Assembly (NCBI GenBank): GCA_009599575.1
Contig: VWND01000009.1
Location: 868,001 to 932,000 of the forward strand
Source of the DNA: Blumeriella jaapii
Lineage: Eukaryota; Ascomycota; Leotiomycetes; Helotiales; Drepanopezizaceae
Reading direction: 5' to 3'
DNA: 64,000 bases
Part shown: piece after piece, positions 58,765 through 64,000 of the stretch
How positions within the stretch are numbered: the first letter of the stretch is position 1
Layout of the letters: each line of letters opens with the position of its first letter
The notes under the pieces: model-generated
The model's input: the letters and a program-made list of their open reading frames with translations, nothing else
Told to the model about the DNA's origin: nothing
The model's database searches: none
Position numbers and translations under genes: made by a program

Positions 58765-59879
58765 TCACGTTTCCCCGTCGCCCGGATCTCCCCCCCCCTC
58801 CTCTTCATCCTCCTCCTCATCTCCATCCCACCACGCACACGGTCCCAAGCCCGCATCCTCCATGCTCCCAAGCAGCACATACGGATGCGTCTTCAGGCTC
58901 GCGCCGTCCTCCTTCTCACGGGGCCCGACAGGCGACTGGTCCGTCCAGATCTCCTCCTCGATGCGCACGCGCACGAGGTCTTGGAGGTCGAAGTGCAGCT
59001 CGTCGCCGCCGGGCTCGGGGATCCAGGTGAAGTATCCGAGGTCACGATTGCTGAGGCGAGCGCTCGTCAGTAGAGAACAGGAGATTGGAAGGAGGAGAAG
59101 GGTAGAAGGCGTAGGGAGGAAGGAGAAAAGGAGACGGACAATGTAGCTTCTTCAGGGAGCCGCTCCACGGGCACGTAGATCTCGTAGAAGAAGGGGACGC
59201 AGACTAGATGGATGGCCTTGTTAGTTGGGATCTCTGGGGGGATGAGAGCGAGGCGTGGTAAAGGTAAGTACCGCGGATCCCGGCTTCGGTGGCGCTGTTG
59301 ATGCGGCCCGTGATGACTTCGTTCTTGAAAGGGCGGAAGACAATGAGGCGGAATTCAACTGCGGAAGTGTCAGAGAAGGATCTGGTCGCTGCTAACCAGA
59401 CTGGAATGTACAAAGATATGCAATGTTGGAGAAGACAGTGAAGAGAGTACGGATGGATGCTTTAGACAATGACAATGGCGATGGTAACAGAAGAGTGAAT
59501 GCACATGTGTAGGACGGGTGCAAGAGGCATGTCGATGCCTCCCAGCCAGTGCATCGAAATCGGTGTAGATGCTACCATTGGTAAAAGACCAGCATTGCAA
59601 CCTACCATTGACATTGACCAGTCCAGTACCATGGCCGATCAGACCCTCTGATGCGGACAGCAGATCATACAGGCAGATGCAGAGACCGATCTTTTGAATG
59701 ACTTTATTGGCGTACTTGACATTGATGTTGTCTTCAATAGCTTGCGACGCGTTCTTGGAGAAGTCTTCGGGGACAATCTGGACCAGATCAGCAATCTTGG
59801 TCTGCAACAAAGTTAGAGGTGTTCACGTCCAAGCAGATATGCGGCAGAGCATTGATGTTTGTCTTACGAGGATGAACAT
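58765..59879 (-). CDS. RPC25: RNA polymerase III subunit Rpc25 (RPC8)
   Basis: Five exons: 59879-59868 (12 nt, MFIL), 59801-59606, 59358-59272, 59203-59140 and 59050-58765, giving 214 residues, as expected. The Rpb7-like N-terminal domain shows TKIADLVQIVPEDF, NVKYANKVIQKIGLCICLYD and GHGTGLVNV. It continues with FRLIVFRPFKNEVITGRI. The S1/OB-like C-terminal part includes VPFFYEIYVP, LGYFTWIPEPGGDELHFDL and the end WTDQSP with an acidic tail. Rpc25 pairs with Rpc17 to form the Pol III stalk for tRNA and 5S transcription initiation. Splice joins (G/TT, G/TC, TT/C) each restore family residues. Confidence 0.93.
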
Positions 59880-60456
59880 CTTCTCCCACTGCGGAGAAGT
59901 GTTTTCGGTATGTTTTCCCTCGAGACTTTGCACCGCTGGGAAGCCTGTGAGCTGGTAGCTACGCGAGAAGTCAAGACACACCCACGTGACGAGCTCACAG
60001 GTTGCAGGTGGTGTGACCACGCCCATTCACGTTCAATCTCAAGGCGCCTCCTAAAGGTCAACAACCTCGCATCTCCTCAGCTTTCCAAGAACAGTCTCGT
60101 CGCGATCTTGCCTCGATCGGTTGTTCACACCATTCTCTTTCCGAGACTTGTACCTCCAAAAACCGAGTCTTGACTCGTCTTCCAGCATTAAGCTGCTGGC
60201 TGGTCTGCGCTAGGCGTACTCCGTGCGAACTAAAAATGGTCCGGCTACAAGGCGAGTCCCCTTGGAGCTTTCTCTTCTTTGCGACACGTTAAACCTTTCC
60301 ATCCAGCCTCCTTTCAATCTGCACTACCGTTGACGCTCTTTGCCATCAGGAAATCACTTCGGCTCGCAATACGCTGCTCCGACCTACAATCCCTCGACCC
60401 GCCGTCCGCAGCAGCCGTCGCAGCTGGTGCACACTCAGGCTCAGGCTCCTCGAACC
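59880..60456. other. intergenic between RPC25 and the RGG/CCCH gene
   Basis: Divergent promoter region. The frame of the downstream gene is open back to 60340 without an ATG; an upstream exon ending at a CATCAG acceptor near 60349 is possible. Confidence 0.4.
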
Positions 60457-62549
60457 ATGGCCAGCACCCAGCAGTACAACTTCCCTCCCCCTCCGCCGCC
60501 TCCCGGTCCTCCCCCTCCGAGCCACCAGCAGCAAGTTCCGCAGTACGGATACGCGCAGCAACAGCCTCCAAGTCAGTACCAACAGGCTCCTCGGGGCGGC
60601 GGCCCTCCCCGTGGCGGAAGAGGAGGTTTGCAAGGTGGCAGAGGAGATTTCCATGGGAATCAGCCCTACAACCCACAACAACCGAACGGAGGTTACAACC
60701 CACAAGCTCAAGGTCCGCCTGCGGGATACAACGGTCAGAATGGTCATCAACCTGCCCCCTACATAGGCCCTCAAGCGCCCGGTCCTCAGGGTCAGCAAGG
60801 TGCTCCCCAAGGAGGTGGTTACAGCGGCCCTTCATGGCAGCCAAACAACCAACATGATCAAAACCGCGGACCCCAACATCATGGCCCTCAACACCAACCC
60901 CCACCGATGCCGCAAGCTGCTCCTTTGCAACCCCACAACTATCACCCGAACTACGCTCCGCAGACTTACCAGTCACCGGCCCAGCCGCAGCCACAGTATG
61001 GTCCGCAACAGCCAGCTCCCCAGCCGTTCCAGCTTGCACAGGCGCCTACTTATGGTCAGAATGTGCCAAGTCACCAGCCACAGCACAGTGCACCTCCCCA
61101 GCAATGGCAAGGTCCTCCACAGCATGCCCGACCTCCTTTCAATAATAGCAATCGCGGTCGGGGTGGCTTCCAGAATGGTCGTGGCGGTCATGAAGCACCT
61201 CTCATGGGTCCGCCAATTCGTATGGGTTTGACAATGATAGAGGAGGTCACATGGCTCAAGCGGGCCCTCCCTTTCAACAGTACCCAAACCACTCCCCACC
61301 TGCTTCATTTCCTCAGCCGCATTATCAGCCCTATCCCTCTCAAGATTTTTCTCATGGAGGACAGCGTCCACCCCTTGACCCCAACCCGTACAATTCGGGC
61401 CCCAATCGGGCCAGAGGCAATTCACATTTCAGGGGTCGAGGTGGCCGTGATAACCGCGATCGTAATGACCGCGGTAACCATTCCGAGAATTTTCGTGGTC
61501 GGGGCGATCGCAATCATCATGGCAGTCATGGTGGCAACCACCGAAACGCTTCCGACAATCACCATAAGCCTGCAGGTGCAGAAAACAATAGTAATTCTCA
61601 TGGCAAGAAGAAGAAGAAGCGTCGCACTAATACTCTTGGTCTGACTCCCAACGGTGCTGATCACGAGGACAGCGAGGATGAGGTTGACGATGCCGATGAG
61701 GAGGCTCGACTTGTTACTCTGCTCGGTCCAGATACTCCACAGTAAGTCTTTTTTTTTCTCTCCCTCTTTTGGAGAGAGAGAGAAAAAAGACATCTGTTCT
61801 CAAGCTAACCCGGCTTCAGGCTCCCAACCGACTTGGAGGAATGGCTTGCTGAGCGGCGAGCGAGGTTTCCTACGAAAGCTCGTAGAGAGGCTGCCGTTGA
61901 AGCTCTGCGTCAACGACGTGAACAGCAGCGCGAAGCTAGGCAGAAGAGCCATCAAGAGAAGTCCAAGAAGGACGACGTCGAGTCAAAGCTCGAGAAAGCA
62001 CAGAGAAAGGCCGAGAAGCTGAGACTTGAGCTCGAGAAGGCTGAGCGAAAGATTCAAGAATCCATGCAAGGCAGCTCCAAGCGTAAACGCGAGAATGGCG
62101 ATGAAGGGGACGAGGATCGCCAAGGCAGCGACGAAGATTCTGATGGCTCCTCAAGCTCCGAGTCCGAGCCTGAAACTGCCTCCACTCGTCAACAGACTCC
62201 ATACCGCACGGCGCAATCAACGAAGGCGCAGCTTCAGCGACACTGCAAGTACTTCTCGACTGGTGGTACCTGCGGTAAGAAGGGCAAGTGCCGCTTCGTT
62301 CATGATCAGGAGATTCGCGATCAAGCTTTGAGAGACAAGGTCGCCAACGGTGGCAAGATGACTTTGGCCCAGCGACTCATTCTGAACGACACGGCCAAGG
62401 ACGACCTTACCATCTTGAAGTCCATCAAGTACCTCAAGGAGAAGGGATTGATGCCTGAGCAACTCAATGGTAGTACACCACGACACGATGACTACAAGAG
62501 CGAGGAGGGTGCTTACGCCGAGAACCTCACCTACGGAGCAGATCCTTAA
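60457..62549 (+). CDS. RGG-rich CCCH zinc-finger protein with NUFIP-type segment, one apparent frameshift
   Basis: Exons 60457-61741 and 61820-62549; ~671 residues once the frame is joined. The N-terminal ~380 residues are Pro/Gln/Tyr/Gly low complexity with RGG/RGRGG clusters (GGPPRGGRGGLQGGRG, NRGRGGFQNGRGG, FRGRGGRDNRDR), as in RNA-binding condensate proteins. A basic GKKKKKRR follows. The second exon opens with LEEWLAERRARFPTKARREA, resembling the NUFIP1 conserved peptide that binds snoRNP factor Snu13/15.5K, then a coiled coil. It closes with a CCCH finger, C-x8-C-x5-C-x3-H. This suggests a box C/D snoRNP assembly role (Rsa1/NUFIP). The frame changes between GPPIR and YGFDNDRGGHM near 61,225; one missing base would explain it. 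Confidence 0.75.
61748..61792 (+). repeat. Inverted repeat inside the intron of the RGG/CCCH gene
   Basis: A T9-CTCTC arm faces a GAGAGAGAGA-A6 arm across a short CCCTCTTTTG loop, so the intron RNA can form a long U/C-A/G hairpin between donor and branch site. Confidence 0.7.
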
Positions 62550-64000
62550 CGCTCTTTCGTTCAAAGTTTAAGCTCTTGCCTTACTTGATTCCCCGGTACT
62601 TCTTTCACAATTCCGACTGTTGGATTTTGGGAGAAGATGCAGAAACGGCCTGTCATTTGACAGAGCGACTTTCTGTCTCCTGCTGCCTTTACGATCACAT
62701 AGCCTTGACCCGAACACTGCAATTGATTCCCTTGTGTGTTTTCACCATAGCTCAATTACCTGGCGCTGCGCGGGTGGCGGATGGATGGAAAAGCATGGAG
62801 TGTTACGCTATCATTTGCGAGATGGGAGTTTCCTGTCATAGCTCTCGAGTCATGCCGTTTTCGGATTCGCCCCCTTCCCCTTCACATCCGCTCCTGCCGT
62901 TGCCTGTAACCTTTATTCATTTATGTATTTGGCTCTCAGTTTGCTCATACCGTCTTCGCCTCTGCTTCCCCCAGTTTTCGCGTGGAGTGGCAGTAGTTCT
63001 CTGGCCAAGGCTCTAGCTATGAGTCTCAAGGCGCTGCTAGAGCGATTTGACCATGGCCAGATCCGACCAGGGTCACCCTTCCCAGGCAAGAGTGTAACAT
63101 AGTTTGCTGATTGTGGTATACATCAAGGAGAGAATGACTGTCACTGAAACATGCTTGCAAAGTGCTTGAAATGAGTGGCTCTGGAAGGTCAGGCAAGTCA
63201 TCGCCTGTCGGCCCTTGCAAGTCGGTCTTTACTAGAACGATTTTTATCTGTCACGCTCTCTGTTATTTCTCTATCTTCATAACGCACGAATCTAGCATGG
63301 TAGGTCTGATGATGATGATGATGATTTCGGTCGGGGCTGTAGGTCTCGGAGACTCGACGTGTACGTCTCCGGGACTTGATCGACGATGCAGCAGGCCGGC
63401 TGCTACCCTGCACTACCCCGACCGCATGTTTTTCCGATGTAATGGTTCTACTCCAGAGTAATGCCATGTTCCACGATGGCGATCCTTATAAAGGTAGATG
63501 AGTGGCGCGGGACTATGAACACCTCCGGGGTTGTCTTGGTGAGAATTGGAGCCTGCGGACTGTAGATTTCACGCAACGTAAGGGTCCGAGATGCTGGATG
63601 CGCTCCCGAATGTACAGCACCGTCACTCGTTGGTCTCTAGAGTCTTTCGTCTTTCTACGGATCAAGTTCCAGCCTCAGCCCTCCCCGTGTTCCCGTCCCA
63701 TCTCGCTTCTACATCCGGATGCATGGATTCTCCCTTTGCCCTCTCTACTTCCCTGACCCTCGTGTCACAGTCCTTGGGTATAGCATCGTAACATGTCAGA
63801 GACAGCCATGGTGAGAGTCTCTTTTTGATTGGACGCTTCGGCGCTTTTGTGGCACCCAGGCGAAATGCGTCCCGAGAAGGGCTTGGTAGCCCCTTCCTGT
63901 CGTGGAGGAAAAGGCCCGTCGCGTACCTGCAGCATCGGGGGAATTCCACTACGTACTCAGAGTCGTCTTTTCCGTCTCAATTCTACTTGACTACTTAATC
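62550..64000. other. gene-free end of the window
   Basis: Only short frames; 62576-63016 is probably 3' untranslated sequence. A GAT microsatellite lies at 63308-63326. No gene recognised. Confidence 0.5.

Noticed and set aside
62576..63016. 146-codon frame after the RGG/CCCH gene
   Set aside because: Immediately 3' of a stop codon, no domain or start context; most likely 3' untranslated sequence.

Overview
The window is nuclear DNA of a filamentous ascomycete (Pezizomycotina). Genes carry several short introns (about 46-150 nt, GTRNGT donors, CTAAC/CTGAC branch sites). The gene set is typical of moulds: a Zn2Cys6 regulator, a pisatin-demethylase-like P450, a PHO80-type cyclin and a She3-like coiled-coil protein. 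The class cannot be fixed from this sequence alone; Leotiomycetes or Dothideomycetes both fit. Exon structures below are my own reconstructions from reading frames and splice signals.

Layout. 1-5.6 kb: the 5' part of an unrecognised gene, an intron-containing tRNA-Trp, a broken heme-peroxidase gene and a peroxisomal ANT1-type carrier. 5.7-14.1 kb: an Abp2-like DNA-binding protein (divergent from the carrier), a badly decayed sugar-transporter pseudogene, an intact P450 and RAD57. 14.8-22.4 kb: a small unknown protein, an EMC10-like ER protein, a PHO80-like cyclin and GID5/VID28. 22.4-25.4 kb: a gene-poor stretch with microsatellites, a 1-kb retroelement-like fragment ending in (TAC)n, and tRNA-Ile. 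25.4-36.0 kb, all minus strand: a large eight-exon protein I do not recognise, SHE3-like, RPS15 and RPP2. 37-51 kb: HPM1-like histidine methyltransferase, an alpha/beta hydrolase, NOP12, a Dep1/Sds3-like Rpd3L subunit, COA3 and PTA1. 51-64 kb: PSO2/SNM1, a Zn2Cys6 factor, cystathionine gamma-lyase, RPC25 and an RGG/CCCH protein of NUFIP type, then a gene-free end.

Most genes are housekeeping: translation (RPS15, RPP2, RPC25, NOP12), mRNA 3'-end formation (PTA1), repair (RAD57, PSO2), proteolysis (GID5), mitochondria and peroxisome (COA3, ANT1), and chromatin (Dep1-like, Abp2-like). They form no operon-like pathway. Several start codons face each other across short gaps (ANT1/ABP2 115 bp; NOP12/DEP1 427 bp; COA3/PTA1 387 bp), suggesting shared promoters. 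I see no secondary-metabolite cluster, CRISPR array or obvious new system.

The most notable pattern is that six otherwise intact genes are each broken by one apparent 1-base frameshift, several of them in a short homopolymer. This looks more like consensus error than gene death, and the affected protein sequences should be used with care. Other points are two real pseudogenes, a GC-AG intron, very small exons, and a dispersed GTACTGTAC palindrome in intergenic and intronic DNA.
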